Shown here piece after piece: positions 45,882 to 54,514 of a stretch of DNA of 64,000 bases (the stretch's first letter is position 1; each line of letters opens with the position of its first letter). The notes under the pieces were generated by a model. That model worked only from the letters and a program-made list of their open reading frames with translations. It searched no databases and was not told where the DNA came from. The DNA comes from CAWEBF01 sp963807235 (GTDB taxonomy: Bacteria > Acidobacteriota > Vicinamibacteria > Vicinamibacterales > UBA2999). Made by a program: the position numbers and the translations under genes. The stretch covers positions 1 to 64,000 of the forward strand of contig CAWEBF010000024.1 in assembly GCA_963807235.1 (NCBI GenBank), read 5' to 3'.

Positions 45882-46974
45882 ATGCAGCCCGCCATCCCAT
45901 GCACGCTGATGCGCGGCGGCACGTCGAAGGGCGCGTACTTTCTGGCGTCGGACCTGCCCACCAACGAGGCCGCGCGCGACCGCGTCCTGCTGGCCGTGAT
46001 GGGGTCCCCCGATCCGCGGCAGATTGACGGCGTCGGCGGCGCCGATCCCCTCACCAGCAAGGTGGCCATCGTGTCGCCGTCCACGCGGCCGGGCATCGAC
46101 GTGGACTATCTGTTCTGTCAGGTGTGGGTGGACCAGCCGGAAGTGTCCACGCAGCAGAACTGCGGCAACATCCTGGCAGGAGTGGCGCCCTTTGCGATCG
46201 AGCGCGGGCTGGTGGCCGCCAACGGCCCGGAAACCAGGGTTCGGATTTTCATGGTGAACACCGGCCAGACGGTCGTGTCCACCGTGCAGACGCCGGGCGG
46301 GCGGCCGCGCTACGACGGCGATACCGCGATCGACGGCGTGCCCGGCACCGCCGCGCCGATCGCACTCAACTTCTCCGACACGGCGGGCTCGACCTGCGGG
46401 GCGCTGCTGCCGACCGGCAATGCCGTGGACGTGGTGAACGGGGTGCGCATCACCTGCATCGACAACGGGATGCCAGTGGTCGTGATGCGCGCCGACGAGT
46501 TGGGCCGTACCGGCTACGAGTCGCGCGACACGCTGGATGCGGACACCGAACTGAAGACGCGGATCGAGGTCATTCGTCTGACCGCAGGCCCGATGATGAA
46601 GCTGGGCGACGTCAAGGCGAAGACCGTGCCGAAGATGATCCTCGTGGCGCCTCCGATCAGGGGCGGCGCCATCTCCACGCGCTCGTTCATCCCGCACCGG
46701 TGCCATGCGACGATCGGCGTGTTCGCGGCGTTGAGCGTGGCCACCGCGAGTCTGCTGCCCGAAGGGCCGGCGCGCGAGGTGGCGAAGATTCCCACGGGCG
46801 CGCCAGCGCCGTATGCTGATCGAGCACCCGACTGGCGCCGCCCCCGTGATGCTGACGGTGGAGGCGCGGGACGGTCGCGAGGACGTGATCGAGGGGGCGC
46901 TCATCAGCACCGCGCGCGCCATCTTTGCCGGGGAGGTGCTGGTGCCGAAGGCGGCGCTGTCCCGGCGCCGGTGA
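45882..46974 (+). CDS. PrpF-family isomerase, 4-oxalomesaconate tautomerase-like (one frameshift)
   Basis: About 363 residues. Family blocks are IPCTLMRGGTSKGAYFLASD, GGADPLTSKVAIVSPS, QQNCGNILAGVAPFAIERGL with the active-site Cys, and later FIPHRCHATIGVFAALSVAT. This matches PrpF/LigU/GalD proteins, which shift C=C bonds in aconitate-like acids. GalD (4-oxalomesaconate tautomerase) of gallate and protocatechuate 4,5-cleavage is the best fit given the adjacent dioxygenase and tannase, but PrpF cannot be excluded. The frame breaks at about 46810 (MLIEHPTGAAPVMLTVEARD continues the protein). It ends convergent with the DUF3237 gene. Confidence 0.82.
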
Positions 46975-46992
46975 GGAAGCGTTCGGAGCGAT

Positions 46993-47577
46993 CTACTCGA
47001 CCCGCCAGAACCTGACGACGACTTCGGTCGGGTACCGCTCTCCGGTGCCCACGAACACCGCACGCGTCAGCCACTGCAACTCCGCCGCCGCGGTTTCGAA
47101 CCTGGGCACCGTCCTGAAGTACACGAGCGCCGGATCGACCGCCTGGCCCGCCAGCAGCTTCTGCATCACGTCGGGAGGCGCGTGGCGCATGCCGGCGTTC
47201 TGCACGTAGATCAGCTGCCCCTTGTCGGTTTCGATGGTGTAGCGCGTGTCGAGCTCGGTGAACCCATCGGCACGCACGATCTGCCAATCCGCGCCGCCTG
47301 GCCGCACTTTGCCTTTGATCCCCGGCCCCTCGAACGTGCCGCCCGTGATCTCCACGATGCGCCGCCGCCCGCTGGCGATCTGACCGAGTTCCGTCGGCGC
47401 CGCCACCGTGGCGCGCAGCTCGAAGGCGAACGCGAGGCCCGGTGCCGGCGGCCGCGCCGCGGGAGTTGTCCCCCGCGCGCCGGATCCCTGCGCCCACGTC
47501 TTCACCACAAGCGCTTCACGGTCGATGCAGCAGACCGAGACCGCAAATGCGATTGCGACAGCGCGTGTCGTTGTCAT
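46993..47577 (-). CDS. DUF3237 (UPF0311) domain protein, probably exported
   Basis: 194 residues. A hydrophobic N-terminus (VAIAFAVSVCCIDREALVV) suggests export. The body is a complete DUF3237 domain: FAFELRATVAAPTELG, RRRIVEITGGTFEGPGIKG, GGADWQIVRADGFTELDTRY, and the C-terminal RFETAAAELQWLTRAVFVGT. The domain is a lipocalin-like barrel with no established enzymatic role; members often sit in aromatic catabolic clusters, which fits here. It is convergent with the PrpF gene 18 bases away. Confidence 0.82.
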   Translation of the reverse strand: MTTTRAVAIAFAVSVCCIDREALVVKTWAQGSGARGTTPAARPPAPGLAFAFELRATVAAPTELGQIASGRRRIVEITGGTFEGPGIKGKVRPGGADWQIVRADGFTELDTRYTIETDKGQLIYVQNAGMRHAPPDVMQKLLAGQAVDPALVYFRTVPRFETAAAELQWLTRAVFVGTGERYPTEVVVRFWRVE

Positions 47578-47586
47578 GAGCGTTCT

Positions 47587-47646
47587 GCCCTCTGCCTTTC
47601 GCCTTTAGCCCTTGCCTTTTGCCCTTTGCCTTTTGCCTTGCGCTCT
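47587..47646. repeat. Heptamer repeat, GCCTTTT type
   Basis: Eight or more units (GCCCTCT, GCCTTTC, GCCTTTA, GCCCTT, GCCTTTT, GCCCTTT, GCCTTTT, GCCTTGC) fill the gap between the DUF3237 start and the DHA2 exporter stop. Confidence 0.85.
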
Positions 47647-49158
47647 CTACTCCACCACCGCCACCGGCTCATCCACCGGCTCGAGATTCGTCATCTCGGC
47701 GGCCAGCAGCTCCTCGCCCGAGTTCGGCGGCACGCCCCGGCCGAAGTCCACGTGCGGCAGGAAGAGCGTGCTGACCAGGCCCGCTACCGACACCAGCGCG
47801 CCGGCCACGAACACCCGGTGGAGGGCGGCAAAGAATTGCAGCCGAACCGCCGGGGACAGCTGCAGCACGCTGGACGCGGTCTCGGTCCCCGGCAGCGGCA
47901 GACCGGCCACGCCGCGCGCCAGGATGGCCCCCATCACGGCCACGCCCACGGCGGCCCCGATGCTGCGCGAGAACTGGTTGAGCGACGTCGCGATGCCCAG
48001 CTGCGATCGCGGGGCGCCATGCTGCACGGCCAGCAGCAGCGACAGCATCTGAAGACCCATGCCGGCCCCCATCACGAAGCACGCGGCGAAGAGCGACGCG
48101 CGCGTGGCGTCGGGGGTCAGCAGCGTCAGGCCGCCGAACCCGAGGACGATCAACACGCCACCGGTCACCGACACCACCCGGTAGCCCAGCTTCACCGTGG
48201 CCTTGGCGCTGATCACCGACATGATGACCCAGCTGAGAAAGAGCGGCGTCAACACCTGGCCCGCCTGGGTGGCGGTGCCCCCCATGACCGTCTGCACGAA
48301 CAGCGGCACGAACGCGATGGCGCCGAAGAGCGAGAACCCGACGAGGAACACCACCCCCAGCGTGCGCGACATCACGGGATGGCGCAGCACCGCGACAGGC
48401 AAGATGGGCTCGGTCGCGCGTGCTTCCACGAACACGAAGGCGGCGAGCACCGCCGCCGCGACGGCCAGCCAAGGCACCAACGGCGCGTCGCCGCTCAGGG
48501 CGACCAGGAGCGCACTGACGCCGAGAAAGAGCAGTGCCGCCCCGGTCCAATCCACCTTCACCGTGCGCAGTACCTTCGACGCGGGGTAGGCCGCGGCGAT
48601 GACGGCCGTGCACAGCAGGCCGAACGGGATGTTGATGTAGAAGACCCAGCGCCACGACAGGGCGTCGGTGATGTAGCCGCCGACGATCGGCCCCGCGACG
48701 CTGGCCACACCCCAGACGCCGCTGAAGAGCGCCTGCGAGCGAGGCCGCTCCGCGAGCGTGTACAGCTCGCCGATGATGGTCATGCTGAGCGGGATGATGC
48801 CGCCCGCGCCCAGGCCCTGCACCGCCCGGGCCGCCACCAGCTGCAGCATCGAGACCGAAGCGCCGCAGGCCACCGAGCCCACCAGAAACAGCACGACCGC
48901 GATCAGGTACATCAAGCGGCGGCCGTAGAGATCCGACAGCCGTCCCCAGATCGGGACCGAGGCCGTGGACGTCAGCAGGTAGGCCGAGAAGACCCAGCTG
49001 TAATGCGCCAGACCGCCGAGGGAGGTGATCACCGTGGGCATCGCCGTGCCAACGACCGTCGCCTCGAGCGCCGCGAGGCTCATACCCAGCAGCAAGCCGG
49101 CCGTGATCGCCCGGCGCCGCTTCAGGCTGATATGAGGTGAGGAAAACTCGTCCACCAT
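47647..49158 (-). CDS. DHA2-family (EmrB/QacA-type) MFS drug exporter
   Basis: 503 residues with about 14 membrane helices. Helix 1 motif D1 (MSLAALEATVVGTAMPTVI), loop motif A (WGRLSDLYGRR), and antiporter motif C (GVWGVASVAGPIVGGYITD) are clear. It is a proton antiporter exporting drugs or toxic aromatics across the inner membrane. ATG 49158 was chosen; longer in-frame starts would add a charged, repeat-derived leader. No membrane-fusion partner is adjacent. Its role may be phenolic export or resistance, judged by neighbours. Confidence 0.9.
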   Translation of the reverse strand: MVDEFSSPHISLKRRRAITAGLLLGMSLAALEATVVGTAMPTVITSLGGLAHYSWVFSAYLLTSTASVPIWGRLSDLYGRRLMYLIAVVLFLVGSVACGASVSMLQLVAARAVQGLGAGGIIPLSMTIIGELYTLAERPRSQALFSGVWGVASVAGPIVGGYITDALSWRWVFYINIPFGLLCTAVIAAAYPASKVLRTVKVDWTGAALLFLGVSALLVALSGDAPLVPWLAVAAAVLAAFVFVEARATEPILPVAVLRHPVMSRTLGVVFLVGFSLFGAIAFVPLFVQTVMGGTATQAGQVLTPLFLSWVIMSVISAKATVKLGYRVVSVTGGVLIVLGFGGLTLLTPDATRASLFAACFVMGAGMGLQMLSLLLAVQHGAPRSQLGIATSLNQFSRSIGAAVGVAVMGAILARGVAGLPLPGTETASSVLQLSPAVRLQFFAALHRVFVAGALVSVAGLVSTLFLPHVDFGRGVPPNSGEELLAAEMTNLEPVDEPVAVVE

Positions 49159-49186
49159 GAACCCGTTCAGCGTACCACGCGCGTTG

Positions 49187-49216
49187 GCCTGGAGCCTGGA
49201 GCCCGGAGCCAGCGAG
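49187..49216. repeat. Heptamer repeat, GCCTGGA type
   Basis: GCCTGGA, GCCTGGA, GCCCGGA and GCCAGCG units lie between the divergent DHA2 and tannase genes. Confidence 0.7.
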
Positions 49217-49231
49217 CGATAGAATCCCTGC

Positions 49232-50740
49232 ATGGTCACCCCCCGCGCGCTCCCGATCGTCCTCTGTGCCGCGTTGGTCATCGCTGTGGCAGCCCGGCCA
49301 TCGCACGCCGCGTCGTGCGACAGCTTGACGACGATCGCCATTGCGCACGGCTCGGTGACTGCTGCGCAGCAGGTGGCGGCTGGCGCCTTCACCCCTCCAG
49401 CCGGACCCGGACGAGCGGGCGGCGCGGGATCGGCGAGCCCGTTCAGCCGCATCGGCGCCTTCTGCCGCGTGGCCGTAACGCTCAAGCCGGCGCCGCAATC
49501 GGACATCAAGGCCGAGGTGTGGATGCCCGCGAGCGGGTGGAACGGCAAGCTGCAGGTGGTCGGCAACGGCGGCTTCGCGGGCACCATCAGCTACGCCGCG
49601 ATGGCCAATGCGCTGGCGGCCGGCTATGCCAGCGCCAGTACCGACACCGGCCACACGGGGCCCGCCGCCAACACCTTCGCGAACGACGACGTGCTGGTGG
49701 ACTTTGCGTATCGCGCGATCCACGAGGCCACAGTGGCAGCCAAGCGCGTCGTGGATGGCTTCTACGGCGCGGCCCCCAGGTTCGCGTACTTCAACGGCTG
49801 CTCGACCGGCGGCCGGCAGGCGCTCACGGCCGCGCAGCGCTTCCCCGAGGACTTCAACGGCATCGTCGCCGGCGCTCCGGCCAGCTTCACGACCAGGCAG
49901 GCGTTTGGCCAGATCTGGATCCACCAGGCAATTGCCGTCGGTCCAGGCGCCATCCCGCGGGAGAAGCTGGCGACGATCCACGCTGGAGCGATGGCCGCGT
50001 GCGACGCCAACGATGGCGCGACGGACGGCATCATCGAGAATCCGCTCGCCTGCTCGTTCGATCCGGGTGTGCTGGCCTGCAAGGGGTCCGACGACGTCTC
50101 GTGCCTGACGGCGGCGCAGGTCGACGCGGTGCGGCGCGTGTATGCCGGCGCCTCCAATCCGCGGACGGGTGAGAAGATTTTTCCGGGTCTCGAGCGGGGG
50201 AGTGAGCTGGGCTGGTCACCGGTACCCGTCGGCTACGCGGTGGACTACTTCAAGCACATCGTCTTCAAGGATCCGAACTGGGATCCGAAAACCCTGAACT
50301 TCGACAGCCACCTGGCCGAGGCGTACCCCGTCGCGCACCAGATCTTCGACGCGAACGACCCGAAGCTCGGCGCGTTCGTCGGTCGCGGCGGCCGCCTGAT
50401 CATGTATCAGGGGTGGGGCGAGCCCGGAATCCCGCCGGGCAACGTCGTCACGTATTCAGGCAAGGTGCAGGCGCAGACCACCGGCGCGCGGGACGCGGTA
50501 CGGCTCTTCATGGTGCCGGGCATGGGTCATTGCGGCGGCGGCAACGGCACGAGCACCTTCGACATGGTGGCTGCCCTCGACGCATGGGTGGACGGCGGGC
50601 GGGCGCCAGAGCAGATCCCGGCGTCCCGCGTGCGGGAGGGCAAGGTGGATCGCACGCGACCGCTGTGCGCCTGGCCCAGGCTGGCTATCTACAGCGGCTC
50701 GGGCAGCGTGGACGACGCCGCCAACTTCGTCTGTAAGTGA
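49232..50740 (+). CDS. Tannase/feruloyl esterase family hydrolase, secreted
   Basis: 502 residues, intact. Signal LPIVLCAALVIAVAARPSHA. The serine nucleophile motif GCSTGG is at 189-194 (Ser191), preceded by FAYFNGCSTGGRQAL, with Cys190 available for the conserved disulfide next to the catalytic Ser. VVGNGGFAGTISYAAM and a C-terminal VPGMGHCGGG holding the catalytic His complete the fold. Members hydrolyse galloyl or feruloyl esters. It would release gallate or ferulate outside the cell for the TonB receptor 3, dioxygenase and PrpF genes (inference). Confidence 0.9.
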   Translation: MVTPRALPIVLCAALVIAVAARPSHAASCDSLTTIAIAHGSVTAAQQVAAGAFTPPAGPGRAGGAGSASPFSRIGAFCRVAVTLKPAPQSDIKAEVWMPASGWNGKLQVVGNGGFAGTISYAAMANALAAGYASASTDTGHTGPAANTFANDDVLVDFAYRAIHEATVAAKRVVDGFYGAAPRFAYFNGCSTGGRQALTAAQRFPEDFNGIVAGAPASFTTRQAFGQIWIHQAIAVGPGAIPREKLATIHAGAMAACDANDGATDGIIENPLACSFDPGVLACKGSDDVSCLTAAQVDAVRRVYAGASNPRTGEKIFPGLERGSELGWSPVPVGYAVDYFKHIVFKDPNWDPKTLNFDSHLAEAYPVAHQIFDANDPKLGAFVGRGGRLIMYQGWGEPGIPPGNVVTYSGKVQAQTTGARDAVRLFMVPGMGHCGGGNGTSTFDMVAALDAWVDGGRAPEQIPASRVREGKVDRTRPLCAWPRLAIYSGSGSVDDAANFVCK

Positions 50741-50768
50741 GCCCTGGGGCCTGGAGCCTGGGGCCTGA
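50740..50768. repeat. Heptamer repeat, GCCTGGG/GCCTGGA type
   Basis: GCCCTGG, GGCCTGG, AGCCTGG and GGCCTGA units lie directly after the tannase stop and before the yajQ stop. Confidence 0.75.
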
Positions 50769-51272
50769 CTATCCCCGATAATTTCCGAACTGCAGCGCCA
50801 CGCCGAAATCGGCTTCGCGCAGCAACCGCATGACGTCCTGCAACTCGTCCCTGGAAGGGGAGGTGATGCGGAGCTGATCCGCCTGGATCGTCGCCTGCAC
50901 CTTCTTCACCTTCTTGTCCTTCAGGAACTTGACGATGTCCTTGGCTTTTTCGGACGGGATGCCCTGTTGCAGCGCAATTTCCTGCCGGACTGTGCTGTTG
51001 GCCGAGGGCGTCACGGTGCCGCGCGTGAGATTCCGGACGGGGACGTTCCGCCGGACCAGACGCGTCTGCACGATTTCCCACAGGGCGTTCAGCTTGAAGT
51101 CGTCCTCGGCCACCAGTACCAGTTTCGATTCGGCGGTGTCGAACTCGATGGACGCCTTCGCGCCCTTGAAGTCATACCGCTGAGCTATTTCCTTGCGGGC
51201 CTGGTTCAGCGCGTTGTCGACCTCCTGGAGGTCGACGGTCGATGTGATATCAAAGGAACACTGGGTGGACAT
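50769..51272 (-). CDS. yajQ: YajQ-family nucleotide-binding protein
   Basis: 167 residues, the full family length. It has the typical start (QCSFDITSTVDLQEVDNALN), the QRYDFKGAKASIEFD block, VRRNVPVRNLTRGTV and the end DFGVALQFGNYRG. YajQ proteins have two ferredoxin-like domains; some bind cyclic di-GMP and act as transcription co-regulators, others bind RNA. The gene is monocistronic and convergent with the tannase gene. Confidence 0.95.
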   Translation of the reverse strand: MSTQCSFDITSTVDLQEVDNALNQARKEIAQRYDFKGAKASIEFDTAESKLVLVAEDDFKLNALWEIVQTRLVRRNVPVRNLTRGTVTPSANSTVRQEIALQQGIPSEKAKDIVKFLKDKKVKKVQATIQADQLRITSPSRDELQDVMRLLREADFGVALQFGNYRG

Positions 51273-51347
51273 CGTGGGGGCGACGACATGAATTGTAAAC
51301 CCTCATTGCACTTGATGTAACGGCCGCGCGTCGCGCGTCGTAAAAGG

Positions 51348-51405
51348 TCTAGCGAGGTTCCGCCTCGCTAGACGCAGTGTTTGATTGCCCCGCCTTCGGC
51401 GGGGC
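51348..51405. repeat. Twin-hairpin intergenic repeat, copy C
   Basis: Hairpin TCTAGCGAGG-ttccg-CCTCGCTAGA (51348-51372), core GCAGTGTTT (51374-51382), hairpin GCCCCGCC-ttc-GGCGGGGC (51387-51405). It lies in the 216-base gap between yajQ and the small coiled-coil gene; nothing else is recognisable in that gap. Confidence 0.9.
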
Positions 51406-51488
51406 GGGGGTTTGCATCGCATACAATCTTCACCCCGTGTGTGCGCCGCGGTGGAAACGGACCCTCGAACCTGGAGCGAGCTGATTGA

Positions 51489-51749
51489 ATGGGTGACGCT
51501 GGAGAAGGACTAGTCGATGCGGAGTCTCGTCTCGCCGAACGCATGGAGGAGCGAGAACAGGAGCGCCGTCAGGCTCGTCTCGGGCCCTCGAAGGTCGATC
51601 CCGAGAAGGCCCGGCAGATAGAGTCGCTGCGTCTGGCCAAGACCGAGATGGAACGTCAGCTCGAGGCCACCACGCACGATGCACGCCGGAATCAGCTCCG
51701 GCAGGCCCTTTCAGAGATCGAGAAGCGCCTCAAGGCCCTGGCCAAGTAG
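51489..51749 (+). CDS. Small coiled-coil protein of unknown function
   Basis: 86 residues, extremely charged (rich in Glu, Arg, Lys and Ala), without signal or membrane segment. Heptad-like leucine and isoleucine spacing (IESLRLAKTEMERQLEATT, LRQALSEIEKRLKALAK) predicts one long helix able to form a coiled coil. A GGAG ribosome-binding site lies 12 bases upstream. The 3' end overlaps the convergent glycosyltransferase gene by 20 bases. No family recognised. Confidence 0.65.
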   Translation: MGDAGEGLVDAESRLAERMEEREQERRQARLGPSKVDPEKARQIESLRLAKTEMERQLEATTHDARRNQLRQALSEIEKRLKALAK

Positions 51750-52891
51750 GCTCCCAGGGCACCCGGTCCACGCCACAATCCGCCAGGATCCGCCGAGTCA
51801 GGCGCGAGCCATCGGCGTCCAGGTGCGCGGGCCAGCCGTCCGGCCGGGCTGGGACGGACAGCGTGCAGGCGTCGTTCAACACAGTCAGCCAGCTGTTGGC
51901 GGCATCCTCTAGCGTCGCGTGCGCGGCCCACCACGCATGGGCTGCGCGTCCAAGGTCGGCGCGGAGACGCTCGTCGGCTGCCAGGCGCCGAAGGGCCAGC
52001 ACCAGCGAGTGTTCCTCGTCGCGGGGATCCACCGAAACGACCACCGGTTCTTCAGGCGTCCGCGACTGGTCGCGGACCCTCCAGGTCTGGGGATCGAGGG
52101 CAGGCCATCCGGCCGTGCTGTAGGTCTCGGCGACGATTGTGGGTTTGCCGCGCGCGAGCGCCCGAAACGCCGTCACGAGCGGCCGGCCCTGCAATGGCCA
52201 TCGCAGTGCCACGACCACATCGGCATCAGCTGCGGCCGGCCCGGAGGCCAGATCGATGGCTGCACCGTCGGCCGCGACGCGGGCCACGGCACGCTCCACC
52301 ACTTCGCGCCGTGACGTCTCGGTTACGCCGACCGTCAGGTTTCCCGATCCAGAGGACACGCGGGGCTGACCGGCCGGGGGCGCCGCGACGCCGAGTGCCA
52401 CGACTCGCACTCGCGCCTCCGGCATCGCGGCAGCCAGATCCGCGGCCAGTTCCGCGTCGGCGACCACTGTGAGGCGCGAGGCAGCAACCGGTACGCGGAG
52501 CATCGGCCACTGGCCGCGCGCCATGTGCCACGGAGGGCGGACCTGCGCGGGCCCACCCGCAAACGACACCTCCGTCTGGTAGTCCTGCTGCCGCCCCTCG
52601 TGGACGAGCCGGGCGCGCCGCGCGTCGTGAACCGTGGACGACTGCAGGGCCAGGACGCCGGGATAGTGCAGCAGGTACGGCCACATGTACCTGATGGCGC
52701 GCGGTGTTGTCGAGTTCGTACACGCAGAGGTCGAACCATCCGCGCGCGTGCTGCCACACGAAATCGTGGGCCCGGCGCTCGTCCACGTACTCGATCGCGT
52801 GTGCAGCGCCCAGCGTGCCGACCACCTCTGCCAGGTGGTCGTTGTCGCCGTCCGCGGCGGCCGCCGACGGCCGAAACCACGCGATTGTCAT
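51730..52891 (-). CDS. Glycosyltransferase-like protein (GT4-type architecture, one frameshift)
   Basis: About 386 residues. The N-terminus MTIAWFRPSAAAADGDNDHL and YVDERRAHDFVWQHARGWFD lead to LLHYPGVLALQSSTVHDARR, the acceptor-domain pattern (YPGVLALH/QD) of family 4 glycosyltransferases. The C-terminal half contains ADVVVALRWPLQGRPLVTAF and a RGKPTIVAETYSTAGWP donor-site strand, where GT4 enzymes place a Glu. The frame breaks at about 52690. It is divergent from the nuo operon (gap 138 bases). The sugar and acceptor cannot be assigned. Confidence 0.7.
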
Positions 52892-52939
52892 CGATGCGTT
52901 CGCCGCATGTTCACTCGTGTCATCAGCGCGTTCACAGAA

Positions 52940-52968
52940 TTGACCTTTGAGGTGCCGTTCTATAGCAT
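52940..52968 (+). promoter_or_regulatory. Candidate sigma70 promoter of the nuo operon
   Basis: TTGACC (52940-52945), 17-base spacer, TAGCAT (52963-52968), about 60 bases before nuoA. A degenerate hairpin CTAGCGCCGCTAG (about 53002-53014), reminiscent of the twin-hairpin repeat arm, lies between promoter and start. Confidence 0.55.
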
Positions 52969-53029
52969 GAACGGGTTTGCGAAAGTCTTCACAAGCGCAC
53001 TCTAGCGCCGCTAGACGAGCGAGGCCTTG

Positions 53030-53443
53030 ATGACATTTGACGGCTGGCTCGGCGTCCTCATCATGACCGTCCTGGGCGTGGGCTTTGCCGGCGTGATGAT
53101 CGGGCTGTCGCTGCTGCTGGGCCCGAAAAACCCCACCCCCGAGAAGCTGGCGCCCTACGAATGCGGCATGCCCGCGGTGGGCAACGCGCGCGAGCGGCAC
53201 TCGGTGAAGTTCTATCTCGTGGCGATGATTTTCCTGCTGTTCGACATCGAGATTGCGTTCCTGTACCCCTGGGCGATGGCCCTGCGCGATCTGGGATGGG
53301 CAGGATACTTCCAGATTCTCACGTTCTTCATGATCCTGGTGGTGGGCTACGTGTACGTGTGGCGCAAGGGGGTCCTGGACTGGGGTCCCGCGGTTCGGCG
53401 CCGCCCCCAGGGCCAGACGCAGACCACGCAGAGGGCTGCGTGA
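53030..53443 (+). CDS. nuoA: NADH-quinone oxidoreductase subunit A
   Basis: 137 residues, three membrane helices. The signature YECGMPAVGNARERHSVKFYLVAM and LLFDIEIAFLYPWA are diagnostic of complex I subunit A, a membrane subunit at the junction with the peripheral arm. ATG 53030 was preferred to TTG 53027. It is the first gene of the nuo operon; its TGA overlaps the nuoB ATG by one base. Confidence 0.97.
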   Translation: MTFDGWLGVLIMTVLGVGFAGVMIGLSLLLGPKNPTPEKLAPYECGMPAVGNARERHSVKFYLVAMIFLLFDIEIAFLYPWAMALRDLGWAGYFQILTFFMILVVGYVYVWRKGVLDWGPAVRRRPQGQTQTTQRAA

Positions 53444-53928
53444 TGGCGTCGCCGGAGCCCCACGCCCACGGGTTGGACCCCGAGCTGCCCATCATCACGG
53501 CGAAGCTCGAGTGGCTGGTCCAATGGGCGCGGCAATCGGCCATCTGGCCTGCCCAGTTCGGCCTCGCGTGCTGCGCCATCGAGATGATGGCCATGGCCGC
53601 CAGCCGCTACGACATCGCGCGGTTCGGCGCCGAGGTGTTTCGAGGCTCGCCGCGCCAGTCGGATCTGATGATCGTGGCCGGCCGCCTGTCGCGGAAGATG
53701 GCCCCTGCGATGCGCCGGGTCTACGACCAGATGCCCGAGCCCAAGTGGGTGATCTCGATGGGCGCCTGCGCGTCGATCGGGGGAGTCTTCGACAACTACG
53801 CGATCGTGCAGGGCGTCGATCAGGTCGTGCCGGTGGACGTGTTCGTGCCGGGGTGTCCGCCGCGGCCCGAGTCGCTCATCTACGGGATCGTCCAGTTGCA
53901 GCAGAAGATCGCGCGCTCGCGCATGTAG
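53443..53928 (+). CDS. nuoB: NADH-quinone oxidoreductase subunit B
   Basis: 161 residues. It carries the N2 [4Fe-4S] cluster, the last relay before quinone. All ligands are visible: the double Cys in FGLACCAIEMM, then SMGACASIGG and VFVPGCPPRPE. Normally N2 receives electrons through NuoI, whose gene is missing from this operon. Confidence 0.97.
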   Translation: MASPEPHAHGLDPELPIITAKLEWLVQWARQSAIWPAQFGLACCAIEMMAMAASRYDIARFGAEVFRGSPRQSDLMIVAGRLSRKMAPAMRRVYDQMPEPKWVISMGACASIGGVFDNYAIVQGVDQVVPVDVFVPGCPPRPESLIYGIVQLQQKIARSRM

Positions 53929-53934
53929 CCGGGC

Positions 53935-54498
53935 ATGACCGCTGCCGAACTCATCGACATCCTGAATCCGCTCGTGCCCGGCGCCACCTACGAAGTGGGC
54001 GTCAGCGTGGACTTTCCGACGCTCTACGTCCTGCCCGAACATCTGGTGGGCACGTGCCGCGCCCTGCGCGACGAGCCGAGCCTCAGGTTCGAGGCGTTCA
54101 TCGAGGCGACCGCGGTGGATTATCTGCCGCGCGTTCCGCGGTTCGAGGTCGTGTACCACCTCCTGTCCGTGGCCAATCGCCAGCGGCTGCGCCTGAAAGT
54201 GCGGGTCCTCAACGCCGCCGCCGCGGAAGCGGGCGTCGTGCCGACCGTGCAGGGTGTCTGGCCCGGCGCCGGATGGCCCGAGCGCGAGGTGTGGGACATG
54301 TTCGGGATCGTCTTTCAAGGCCACCCAGACCTGCGGCGTCTGCTCATGCCGGAGGACTGGGAGGGGCACCCCGGCCGCAAGGACTACCCGGTCCAGATCC
54401 AGAAAACGACACAGACCTACTCGCCGCTCGAGGTCAGCGAGGCGCAGTTCCGCGCGAACCTCGAACGCGATCGCGTGAAGCGCGCGCAGCCGCACTGA
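53935..54498 (+). CDS. nuoC: NADH-quinone oxidoreductase subunit C
   Basis: 187 residues, peripheral-arm subunit. The C-terminal signature GWPEREVWDMFGIVFQGHPD followed by RRLLMPEDWEGHPGRKDYP identifies it. Six bases separate it from nuoB. It is not fused to NuoD, unlike in enterobacteria. Confidence 0.95.
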   Translation: MTAAELIDILNPLVPGATYEVGVSVDFPTLYVLPEHLVGTCRALRDEPSLRFEAFIEATAVDYLPRVPRFEVVYHLLSVANRQRLRLKVRVLNAAAAEAGVVPTVQGVWPGAGWPEREVWDMFGIVFQGHPDLRRLLMPEDWEGHPGRKDYPVQIQKTTQTYSPLEVSEAQFRANLERDRVKRAQPH

Positions 54499-54514
54499 CG
54501 GGCAACGACCAGCC

